A stretch of 64,000 bases of DNA from Tigriopus japonicus (lineage: Eukaryota > Arthropoda > Copepoda > Harpacticoida > Harpacticidae): positions 3,704,905 through 3,768,904 of the forward strand of contig CM021322.1 in the NCBI GenBank assembly GCA_010645155.1, given 5' to 3'. A program made the position numbers and the translations under genes. Below, piece after piece: positions 34,540-45,011 of the stretch. The number at the start of each line of letters is the position of its first letter. Position 1 is the first letter of the stretch. Under the pieces are notes generated by a model. That model worked only from the letters and a program-made list of their open reading frames with translations, was not told where the DNA came from and made no database searches.

Positions 34540-35426
34540 TGAAACCTTTCACCTTTCACAGAAACACATCTAAACGAGTTAGCCCATTTGATAGTGTAGT
34601 TTGGTTAGAGAAATCCTTAAGCCTGCTACTGTGTCTAAGGTATTTACCTAATTTGCAAAAAGTGAATTTAAATAGTGTGGAGTTTAAACAAGGGCCAATT
34701 AATGTCTCACCATCAAATCTTAGTGATGTGAAATATGCCAGTTTAAGTAAAAGTTTAGAGCAACATGGCATTGAACGGGATGAAATTCCGCACAATGACG
34801 TATGGGGCGTCAAAGTTAGATGTTCCACTCAAAGACAATGGAGGTTGTGATATTGAGCAGGTATCGCTCATGAGGGATTTAGGAGTTGTCATCCAAGATG
34901 ATGGAAAGTTTGATGAGCATATCCAGTTGAAAGTGGGGAAGGCATTTCAAACATGTGGCTGGATCTATCGCACTTTCAAGTCCAGAGATAGTATTGCGAT
35001 GCTAACTCTGTACAAGTCGATTGTTCAACCACATCTTGAATATGCTTCCCCATTTGGGCTCCAATGAGTTCGGCTGGTTTGCAAAAGGTCGAGTAGGTCC
35101 AAAGATGTTTTACTAGGAACATCACATGAATGAGAGAGCTCTCGTATTGGCAGAGGCTCCAGAAGTTAGGCCTGTACAGTACTCAGAGAAGGTATGCAAG
35201 GTATCCGATACTGTATTTTTTCAAGAGCATTCATGGGCTCTGTCCTAACCCAAGATTTGAGATCACTTTTAGCGATCGTAGAGGTTTTACGTGCGTTCTG
35301 AGAGCACCTCTAAATCCAAGGGAATCGAGGCTAGTTCGATCAATGAAGTCCTCCTCTCTTCTTTATCAAGCTCCTTCAATGTTCAATTTGTTACCCATTA
35401 GTAGAGTGCGTAGAAAAAATTACTGA
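34540..35426 (+). mobile_element. LINE (non-LTR retrotransposon) reverse-transcriptase relic
   Basis: Frames at 34765-35067 and 35130-35426 carry RT thumb/connection signatures: KFRTMTYG, DLGVVIQDDGKFDEHI, AFQTCGWIYRTFKSRD, YKSIVQPHLEYASP, then YWQRLQKLGLYSTQRRYARY and FKSIHGLCPN. Stops and frameshifts separate the pieces and the 5' part is absent, so it is a dead 5'-truncated copy. Confidence 0.75.
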
Positions 35427-36491
35427 TTTTCACAAAAAAAAAAATTAATTAAGTTTACTCCAAAATGGCCAAAAAAATTTTGAAAAATTTATTCCCCAAC
35501 CGTATAAAAAATGCTAATATTGAATTTAAAGATGCCTTTAGTCATTCTGGTAATCATTCTTCGTAATTCAGCTACAACGCAGCACATTTAGTTATTTCTG
35601 GCTAAATATAAAGGCTTTATTTTTTGGCAAAGAAGAAATTTGAACTGAAGACAGGTGTGTTCAGCGTGTCCAAGTGTTTATGATCAAAAAGAGCTAAATA
35701 CCTCAGTTGAGGGGCAAATTTTCGAGCTAAAAGAGTTATTTTTTTTTTTTGGAAAAAGAGGTAAAAAAGAGTTAATTTTGAAAAGGTTAAAAACACTAAT
35801 ATGATCATAGTTTTGGGCCTTACGTAATTGGCAGTGTATTTAAAACATGGAAAATTGCTTTTTGTAGTTTTTTTCTTACTGTCTTAAAAACGGTTGTTCT
35901 GCAAAGTGATGTCGGCTTTTTGAATGTTACAGAAAGAGCAACGATATTGCACAGATCACTAGAAGATAGTGATCCGTGGATAATGAAAGACCTTTATGCC
36001 TCGCTTATTGGCAAAAGCCGTTTTTCATTTCGGGGCCGACCAGAGAAAAATCTAATTTAACCCATTGTTTTGCCCGTAATTCAAAGCTCACAAGCTAAAT
36101 TTCAACCACATCAAATGAACTTTTTGTCAGTTAGAGTAAAGTAGTTAGAATCAAAGAGTAAACTAAGTCAAGGTTTTAGTCGGTACCACCACGTTAATGG
36201 AGATCAAAACTATCCAAAAGCTGCTATTTTTTTGCTTCAGCAGGAAAAGCCATAGTTTGGAGTCGATAGTCCTGAAAATCTTACGCATTTCTAAGAAGAA
36301 TGACCATTTTTAAACAAGCCTCATTTTGTTGAGGTAGAAAATCTGGCAACTTCAAAAATTGTAATAAGGAGACAAAAATCCCTAAAATTCTCAGAAAAAG
36401 AGCTAAAAAATGGCCAAATATTTCAAAAGGAGCTAAAAGAGCCAAAAGAGCTAAATGCTCAAATTTGGAGCCAATTTCCAAAGTATCATGA

Positions 36492-36536
36492 AGAAGAACT
36501 AAATTTAGCTCTAAAGAGCTAAAATTGGTCAGGCTG
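36492..36536. repeat. Dispersed repeat, inverted copy of 21029-21062
   Basis: TTAGCTCTAAAGAGCTAAAA followed by TTGGTCAGGCTGG matches 21029-21062 in reverse complement. The surrounding 35640-36540 has many AGCTAAA words. Confidence 0.4.
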
Positions 36537-36843
36537 GATGTGTTAGCACCTGTCTTTTGGCGCCAATTATTACTTGAGGTGACCAAAAAATGGCCCACGA
36601 AAAGGGCCAAAAAAAATTTAAATTGGACCAAAAAGGGGCAAAAAATTTAAAGAAAATTTACGATTTAATTAAATTTTTCTACTCACTCTAGTGATCAATT
36701 AAATGCTACACAATTCTAATTTTAAGATTGAAAGGAAAGAGTATTCCCAAAATGACGTTCACCGGAAAGATTTAGAAGCAACTTAAGCAAGATTGTCCAA
36801 GCGAGTCTGTTACTCGTGATCAATCACCTGAGTTCCTCTACCG

Positions 36844-37062
36844 CAGGGGTAAGCAACCACTAGGCCGCTGCCCATATGATGGCGCAAGGGTGGTATATGG
36901 TGGGCCCAAGAGCTATGGGGAAAGTCCAAAATAGGGGGCCCTTGAGACATCCATAGTGCTATACTCGTGGGCCCAAAGCTCTTTGATCGTTAATTAGTGG
37001 GCCCGAAAATCTAACAACATCTGTTTGGTGGCCCTTAATCCAAAAGTGGTTGCCGATCCCTG
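36844..37062. mobile_element. hAT-type MITE, 219 bp
   Basis: Terminal inverted repeats begin CAGGGGTAAGCAACCACT on the left and end AAGTGGTTGCCGATCCCTG on the right, a classic hAT terminus. An 8-bp target duplication, CTCTACCG (36836-36843) and CTATACCG (37063-37070), matches at 7 of 8 positions. There is no coding sequence inside, and GTGGGCCC motifs recur internally. Confidence 0.8.
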
Positions 37063-37189
37063 CTATACCGTATTATCCAGGAGAAGTGCGCTCGCTACTC
37101 TAGAACAAGCGGACGTTAGGTATTGAGGTTTGATGTGGCAAAAGCCCGTTCGAACAGAATCTACGAAAGAATGCCTGTCATGCTAGAGC

Positions 37190-37195
37190 TTTATT
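37190..37195 (-). terminator. MHC3 candidate polyadenylation signal
   Basis: AATAAA on the minus strand, about 175 nt downstream of the unspliced MHC3 stop codon. Confidence 0.4.
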
Positions 37196-37368
37196 GCCAA
37201 AGATTAAGCCAATGTCATTTGCAACGAGATTTTTGAATTTTGAAGGTTTGCCGTATGAGATTTCTCCATTTTTCTTAAGAGAAGGTCCAAATCAGGTCAG
37301 GGGTCGAAACACTTACTGTAAAGTAAGAGTAAAAGTTAGTTAGCTCAATGTCAACGAATCTTCAAAAT

Positions 37369-40300
37369 TCAAAAATGTTCAACTAAATTTGAACTTACCA
37401 AAGGTGCGAGAGAAGAAGCCCTCTCCTTGGCCTTGAACTTAGCCAAAGCTTGTTCGTTCAGGTCAGCGCGCTCCTCAGATTCGGCAAGTTGACCTTGGGC
37501 TTGACGGTACTTGGCCAAGTTCAAAGCGGCAATCTCTTCAGCCTCTTCGATTTGCTTCTTGTAAGATCGGATCTTGCCTTGGAGTTGATCAATGAGGCCT
37601 TGCATGCGCTCATGGTTCTTGCGGTCCTCCTCAGCGGCATAGGACAACTCCTTAATGCGGCGTTCCGACTTACGGAGGTTCTTGGTGGCATCGCCCAATC
37701 GTCTGTTCTCAGCATCCATTTCGGACTCGAGCTCGCGAATCCTGGTTTCCATCTTGTTCATGGCCTTCTTGCCTCCCTTGAGAGCGTTGGTCTCGGCCTC
37801 ATCCAATCGGGATTGCATCTCCTTAACTTGGCAGTCAAAGAGTTTGCGGTCACGCTCAAGAGCTTGAGCCAGGTCTTGTTCGGCTCTGAGCTCATCAGCC
37901 AAACGAGCAGCGTCAACCATGGCCTTCTTGGCCTTCTCTTCAGACATTCTAGCCTCGCTGGACATCTCATCAAGATCACCCTGGATGAAAGCAAAAAGTT
38001 TTTCAATGGGAGCACAGACTAGGTGAAAAATAAAATTCCCTGTTTGTGCTTACCTGCAGGGTTTGCATCTCAGATTCCAGCTTCCTCTTGGCGCCAGCAA
38101 TGGCCTGGTTCTGGCAAGTCAAATCGGAGAGTTGCTCATTGGTGTCGGACAATTCTTGCTCGGCCAGACGACGGGCACGGTCGGCTTGTTCGAGAAGAGT
38201 TCTTGCCTCTTCAAGAGCATTTTGAACGGCATGAGCTCGTCGATCGGCGGCAATGAGGTGGTCACGGGAGACCTCCTTGGCCCGTTGTTCCTCCTCAAGG
38301 CGAGCTTGAGATTGGCGGATTTGCTCATGGTACTTCTTGATGGTCTTCTGGGACTCCATGTTGGCAGCATTGGCATGTTCCAAAGCCACCTCCAACTCGG
38401 CCACATCGGCTTCCAACTTCTTCTTCATGCGTTGAGCCTCGGCCTTGCCCTTGCCTTCCAACTCCAAAGCCTGTTGCATGCCATCAATAGCCTTTTGGAA
38501 GTTCTTGCGTGTGCTCTGGAACTCCTCTTCTTTCTCTGCGATGCGTCGCTCAATCTCTTGTCTCACTTGAGTAAGCTCAAGTTGAGCACGAAGAACCTTG
38601 TTCTCCTCTTGCTCAAGAGCACCCTCAGCCTCCTCAAGGGCGGCTTGGAGCTCCATCTTTTCGGCTTCGAGACGTTTGCGGATCTTGTCAATCTCGTGAA
38701 TGGATCGTCCACCTTCGCTGATTTGGTCCATGATGTCCTTGATCTCGGTGCTCAAGTTTCGGTTCTCCTTTCGAACTTCATCTAATTGAGCCACGGATTC
38801 CTCATAGGCGGACTTGATCCTGAAGAGCTCAGAGGAGGCGTTTCGGCACTCCTTGATGGAATTATCCAAGTCCATGCCAAGACCATCGACCTTTTGCTTC
38901 CATTCGGCGACAATGCGATCGAATTGTTTGGCCTTTTTCTCCATTTGGTTGTTCAAGATGTGAGCCTGGTCGGCTTGGACAGCCATATCGTCAATCTCGG
39001 TTTGGAGGGTGGCCTTGGCCCTGTCCAATTGGTGAAGCTTGCCGTTCAAGTTCTCAATGGTACCTTGAGCCTCGGTCAAACGGGCCTGCAATTTCATCTT
39101 GGACATCTCAAGCTCCTCGGCCTTGGCGAGTCCATCGATCTCGTACTTTTGACGCCACATGTCAGCCTCTTGGCTGGCCTTGGCCAGTTGACGGGCAACA
39201 TCGTCCTTGGCGCTGGACTCTTCATCCAATTGGTAGCGCATGCCATCCAACTCGTGTTCCAAGTTCTTGTACTTACCCAAAAGGGATTGCCGCTCTTTGG
39301 CTTCATCATCAGCATTGCGTTTAGCCTCATCCAATTGGCTAACCAATTGAATGCGAAGTTTCTGCAACATGCTGCTGTTATTCTCGAGTTCTTGGAGTTG
39401 ACGAAGGAGATCGGCATTCTCAGCGGCAAGCTTCCTCTTGGCATTCTCAAAGTCCCCAAGGGTCAGGTTGCCCTCTTCCACCTTCTTAGAGGTGTCATTG
39501 AGGGTTTGTTGCAGGTTCTTGTTGGCCTTTTCAGCGGAGGCTTTAGCACGGTTGATCTCGTCAGTGGCAGCACGAACATCAGTGATTTCATGAGCGATCT
39601 GGTTCTTGTCCTTGTCAATCTTGGACTTCATCTTGTTGAGTTGCTCAATTTGCTCGCTCATTTCGGCGATGGCATCTTGATGCTTCCTCTTCAAGTTGGA
39701 CATGGTAGCCTCTTGTTGAATGTGAGCCTCTTCAAGGTCCTTTCGAAGCTTTTGAACCTCGGCCTCTCGCTTCTTGTTCAATTCGATTTGAGCGGATGTG
39801 GCACCACCGGCCTCGTTGAGGCGCTCACCCAACTCTTCCAATTCTCGGGCAAGATCGGATCGTTGACGTTCAGCCTTGGCACGTGCTTGTCTTTCGGCCT
39901 CCAACTCTTCCTCCAACTCTTCAACACGAGCTTGAGTTTCCTTGATGGACTTGGTGATTTTGCCCACTCCTCCTTGTTCATCTTCCAACTTGGCGGCGTA
40001 GGTTGCAATTTCTTTTTCCTTTCGTGCGATGGTATTTTCCAACTCCCTCTTGCTCCTCTCTAGTTCACCAACGGTCTCTTGAGTGATCTTGAGCTCACCT
40101 TCGACCTTTCGGCGTTGCTTCTCAATGTCGGCTCGTCCTCGCTTTTCGCGTTGAAGGGAGTCCTCCAATTCATCGAGGGTTTGCTCCAACTTGCTCTTAA
40201 TCTTGCTCAAGTGATCCACCTTGTCCTCAGCCGATTGCAAATCATCAGTGGCCTTGGCGCTATTCTCAGTCATGTGCTTCTTCTCCTTGTTGAGCTTGTT

Positions 40301-43300
40301 GATCACTTCGTCTTGATTGGCGATCTCGTCATTCAAGGACCGGATTGAATGGTCCCGATTGGTCTTCTCTTGCTCCAACTTCTGAATAGCAATCTCAAGA
40401 TCCTCAATGTCCTTCTTGATCACTTGGTTCTCTTGTTCCAAGGTTTTCTTGTCCGCTGAAGCATTTTGCCTCTCTCGTTCCATTTGGGCGAGTTTTTCAC
40501 CGGCTTCTTGGAGTTGAACTTCCAAATCAGCCTTTTGGGCCGAGGCCTTGGCTTGGCGCTCAGTGTATTCACTGAGGTTGCCTTGCTCGCTCTCAATTTG
40601 CTTGACAAGATCTTGAGTTTCCTGTTTGATCCTGACACTCTCCTCCTCAAGCTTGGCCTTGGTATCCAATTGCTCCTTGTAAGCTCCATAGGCCTCGTTG
40701 GCCTTTTCTTCCAAAAGACGGAGCTCCTCTTCGATGTTGGTTTGACCAATGAGTGGTCGTGTCTTTTGAATAATGACAAACCAGCCCCAGTTACGCAACT
40801 GCATGTATTTCCTGAAGTTGCGTTGGATGACTTTAAGGAGCTCACGTTGGTCGCGACGTTTAGCGTAGTCCCTCCTTCGCATCATACCAAAGCATTGACC
40901 TTGCATCCATCGGACCAATTTCAAGACGATGGTGTCGCGCTCCTCTTCAAGAGCGGCCAGAGCACCAGCCCTAAAGAACACTTTGGTGTGTCCAAGACGG
41001 TACTTCTCCCGAGAGAATTCAACCTTGTCCAAGAGAGCGTAAACTCCTGTTTTGTTATCAGTGGCCTTTGAAATTTCATCTTGACCCAAGATTTGGTATC
41101 TGCTCTTGAAATCGGGATACAACATTCTGTTGGGGAATCCTCTCATACAGATACGAATACCTTCAAGCACACCATTACAAGTGAGCTGATGCATGATAAG
41201 AGGAGGCTCGACCTCTCCAGGCTTCTTGTGGGTGTTGGGCACAATGCAACGAATGAAGTGAGGTTCTGTGCTGTGCAAGGTGTGCATAAGCTCTCCCAAT
41301 TGCACCAAGTACACGGATGACACGGTCTTGGCTCCGCCACCCTTCTTCTTCTTCTTGCCACCAGTTTCCTCTGGAGGATTGGATTGTCCAGGATGCTCCT
41401 TCCACAAGAGAACAAGAAGCTCGTTGGAAGATCGCTTCAAGACGTCGACAACGGTGTCATTGACTGGATCCTTGTTCTTCTCCAACCATCCAGTAACGTT
41501 GTAGGACACGGTGCCAGCATAATGAATGATGGCAAAGTGAGCATTCTTGTCAGTCTTGGATTGGGGTTTAGCCATTGGAGGCGACTTGCCCATATGTTGG
41601 GCCTTGAGCTTGTCCTCAAAGGTCTTGTCAGTGGCCTTGGGGAAGAGGGATTCTTCCTCAAGAATGGCCCAGATGCCCATCGGCTTTTCAAACATGATGA
41701 TACAAGCAGCCAAATCCATGCCGAAATCCACCATGGCCCAATCGATACCCTCGGCAATGTACTCCTCTTGTTCCACCACAAACATGTGATGGTTGAAGAA
41801 TTGTTGGAGCTTCTCATTGACGAAGTTGATGGAGATCTGTTCGAATCCGTTGTACTCAAAGATCTCAAAGCCAGCAATATCCAAGACAGCCACGAAGTGG
41901 GCCTTCTTCATGGTAGGGTCAATTAGCGTGTCGTTACACTTGACGATTAACCATTTGAAGATGCGGTCAAAGATGGCTCGAGCAATACCACCCACAGAGT
42001 TGGTAGCTTGTTCACAAGTTTGACCCTTGGTGACCCACTCAGTTCCGACCTTGATCTTGGGCTTGCAGAAGCTCTTCATCAGCTCATCAACACCACATCC
42101 AAAGAGGGTGGCCACCTTGTTGGGGAAGCTCAAATCGTCGGGCTCAGCCTGATCGTCGCGACCCTTTTGCTTGAACTTGATTTCTCCCATGGTCATGACA
42201 GCGGCAGTGAGCTTGAAGCAGTCCCACTTCTCTTGCTCCGTGAAGCCCAAGATGTCAAAGGCATTGTCGGTGTACTCCAACTCCTCATTGTCATCAATGG
42301 ATGCCACAGTGGTCTTGCCCTGAGATACATAGCTGTAGTCGTAGATGTCGTCGGACAACTCGCACTTGGCCTTCATGTCGGGCACAAAGGGCATGAGCAG
42401 TTGGTAGAAGATATGGTAGGATCGTTCAACCTCTTGCTGCTGAGTGATACGAGATTTCTCCAAAAGGTAGGACTCAATGTCGCAACCGGCCAATTTACCA
42501 GAGGAGGTGAAATGGATACGGATGAATTTACCGAATCGAGAGGAGTTGTCGTTCCTGGATGTTTTGGCATTACCATAGGACTCCAAGATGGGATTGGTAG
42601 CCACGATCTGGTCTTCAAGCGAGACCTTCTTGCCAGTCTTCTTGCCAGTGGCGGCCACCATGGCCAAGTAGGAGATGACCTTCTTGGTGTTCTCGGTCTT
42701 TCCGGCTCCGGACTCACCAGTGATCAACATGGACTGATCCTTGGAGTTTTGCAACATGTTCCGGTAGGCGGTCTCAGTGATAGCCCACAAATGGGGTGGC
42801 ACCTCGTTCCTCCTCTTGCCCAAGTAGAGCTTGACCACAGTGGGAGTGTAAATGGGGAAGCGCTTGTAGGGATTCACCACAATACAGAAAAGGCCAGAGT
42901 AGGTGTAGATCATCTTGGCTTGGAATCGAGTCTTCAAATTCCAGAACACAGAGGCGTCGTTGAGGAAGGTCAAGTTGGCCATGTCCTCGCATTTCTCAAA
43001 CTTGGGAGGGTTGACTTGGCCCACCTCGGAAGACTTAAACACTTTTTTCTGAAAGAACAGAATAAAATGTTGTTGGTTGATCTCATGGTCAATGGTCTAC
43101 AATGCTTCCTTGAACTTGTTTTGTTCTCTCCTTGTCTGTCATATTACCTCGTGTCCCAGCATGATAGTGGCTTTGGTTCCATCGTCGCTCTCCAAGATAC
43201 CCTCCTTGAAGCCACCTTGACCATCAGGAGCCCAATAGGACTTCTTGGGATCATAAGGCTTAAGCATGTCAGCTCGCTTCATGTCCATGGAGGCCATGAG

Positions 43301-43360
43301 ATAAGGCAGGGGATCGGGATCGGGCTCCCCGGACTTGCCAAGTTTGACGTGGCCAGGCAT
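37369..43360 (-). CDS. Muscle myosin heavy chain 3 (MHC3), near-intronless
   Basis: Exons 43360-43148, 43048-38054 (4995 bp, the same length as in MHC2) and 37980-37369. The head carries the same motor motifs as MHC2 and differs from it at only a few residues, for example CGVDEL for CNVDEL and GKSPPMAK for GKSAPMAK. From the start of the rod (KEQLDTKAKLEEE here, EEALEVTKRLEEE in MHC2) the two diverge clearly. Read without further splicing, the protein ends SSLAPLVSSNLVEHF (1934 residues). A strong donor, TTG|GTAAGT, after SSLAPL (exon end 37399) suggests an alternative or true terminal exon further downstream that I could not locate. It has its own TATA promoter and UTR intron. The ORF is intact throughout. 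Confidence 0.92.
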
Positions 43361-43772
43361 GTTGCAAAAGTATCGTTACAAACGGACTTTTAACGGAATT
43401 AGAAGGTCTGTCAGTCTGAAAAGAGATTGAAACATTGCTACTAAGCTTGCATGAAATGTAGTTTGAAAGGTGCTAATGTGCATAAAACTTTGAAGAATAG
43501 ACTAGAACTGTTTTTTTTTTTCAGTTTTGCGGGATCCCTCCGGACGAATTGCTGTTGATTTTATCAGAAGCACAGTTTTTGGTGAGTGGAACAAAGGCAC
43601 TATTGAATACTTTTCTCATTTGAAAATGAGAAAAGTGGAAATTTACAAAAGCATGAAGTGGAAATTTTGTCTATGTAATGTCGTTTTACGTGAAAACTTT
43701 TGTAAAATTTCCGGTTCCAAAACAGCACGTTGATGCTCTTTTATGAACTTACCTGACACGGCTGTAGACTGA
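43361..43772 (-). other. MHC3 5' UTR exons and UTR intron
   Basis: On the minus strand a leader exon (about 43770-43753) ends CAG|GTAAGT, and the second exon starts at 43415 after CTTTTCAG and reaches the ATG at 43360. A TCAGTC word lies at 43767-43772. The UTR is unrelated to that of MHC2, although the coding start is identical. Confidence 0.55.
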
Positions 43773-43804
43773 GAGGACTTGCGATCTTCTGGTTGAACAC
43801 TTGC

Positions 43805-43812
43805 TTTATATA
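43805..43812 (-). promoter_or_regulatory. MHC3 TATA box
   Basis: TATATAAA on the minus strand upstream of the leader exon. The same octamer is used in the MHC2 promoter. Confidence 0.6.
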
Positions 43813-43845
43813 CTCGAATACTCCCGATAAGCATGCCCAACATGA

Positions 43846-43902
43846 CCCAACCTGGGCCTTGTTCCAAAATAGATGTAAGGTAACTTTTGTGACCCAGGTT
43901 GG
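43846..43902. promoter_or_regulatory. Inverted CCAACCTGGG pair in the MHC3 promoter
   Basis: CCAACCTGGG at 43847-43856 and its inverse CCCAGGTTGG at 43893-43902 flank CCAAAATAG, starting about 35 bp upstream of the TATA box. A related set of words (GACCTGGGT and an AAAATAG-like core) lies upstream of the MHC2 TATA box near 31505-31545. It could be a shared muscle control element; function is inferred only. Confidence 0.3.
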
Positions 43903-45011
43903 AACAGAAATAATCACATAGTTTTTGAACTGGGCTGTATATTCCCGTGTATACCAAAGCTTTTGAATGCATAGATCGGCAGTTCTGACAGTTAGCTGAT
44001 TTTAAACAATGATGTTAGATAGTCAAATACCATTTCGACATCTAATATTATAGACTAGAGAAATTTCACGTTTGTGCCCAAATCTGATCCACATGTGTCA
44101 TTCCGACCCAGTAGATCATCTTCCCGTGTTGCCTATTGTGTGCCCGCAGAAATCTATTCCTGAGCTGCATGTACGTTCCCAGTGGATGGGGCGGTCTGTT
44201 CCACCGTTCAAAGGTTCCTGGCACACCACAAGGTCTTCCTCTATACACACTGACACAGGTGACATGTCATTTAAGTTCACCCAAGAGGCCGCTACACCAG
44301 TAATTTTCTTCTTCATTATGTCCCATAATTTGACCCCATTCAACCAATTCTAGATTCAAACCTATTGCTTATGGTTAGAAATCCCTTGATATAAAACTCC
44401 CCATTACCCGTCCATTACACGTGTAGTTCAGGGCTGTTGCATGACGCCATGAGCTGATTAGTATTCCCCATTCTTTTTCGGATATGAATTACGACCTGCA
44501 CGCTTGTTTTGAAATCGCGTTTTGTGGCTTTCCGCTCATTGTCTTACCGTTCGTTTGTTGTACCCTTGCTCGAGTTTTTCCACCCACCCCAAAGCCTAAC
44601 TTTTAGTCCCAATTCCCCCGTGTGATGATCCACGAGATTGGGACCGAGAAACGGCCGAGCGACAACGAACGAACTCGAGTCCGTCCTCTTATGGAAATCC
44701 ATATTCACGCGGGTTTTCGCTTTTGATTTGTTTCAGTGTGGGTTCCCAGTTCAATCCTGCAACAACGACCCATTGCTCGTTCTGAAGGTGGTATATTTCG
44801 ATTTTTTTTCCACTTGCTTTTTATGGTACTTGGGAGGGCATGCAATGGCAATACAATCATGATAGCAGTAAGGGCTGAACATTCAGATTGGTGAGTGCTC
44901 CGAAGTCAAGGCTTCAGTGGAAGACTCGCGTAGTATGTACAAAGAATCGCTCATCTGTCGAGAAGATTGTTTGAAATTGATCAAACTTCTTGATCCTCTT
45001 AGGAACACCTT
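43903..45011. other. Spacer between the MHC3 promoter and the MHC4 3' end
   Basis: Holds MHC3 upstream sequence and, on the right, the 3' UTR of MHC4. Short opposing open frames at 44066-44353 are not supported as genes. No AATAAA clearly assignable to MHC4 was found. Confidence 0.45.

Larger units (their letters stand above)
31386..37189. other. Intergenic spacer MHC2-MHC3
   Basis: About 5.8 kb with MHC2 upstream sequence at its left end. Two LINE 3' fragments, a fragment of the foldback repeat, a hAT-type MITE and dispersed AGCTAAA-rich repeats are annotated separately. No intact gene is seen. Confidence 0.5.

Noticed and set aside
44066..44353. Opposing small open frames between MHC3 and MHC4
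   Set aside because: No domain, no splice signals that extend them, and overlap on both strands.
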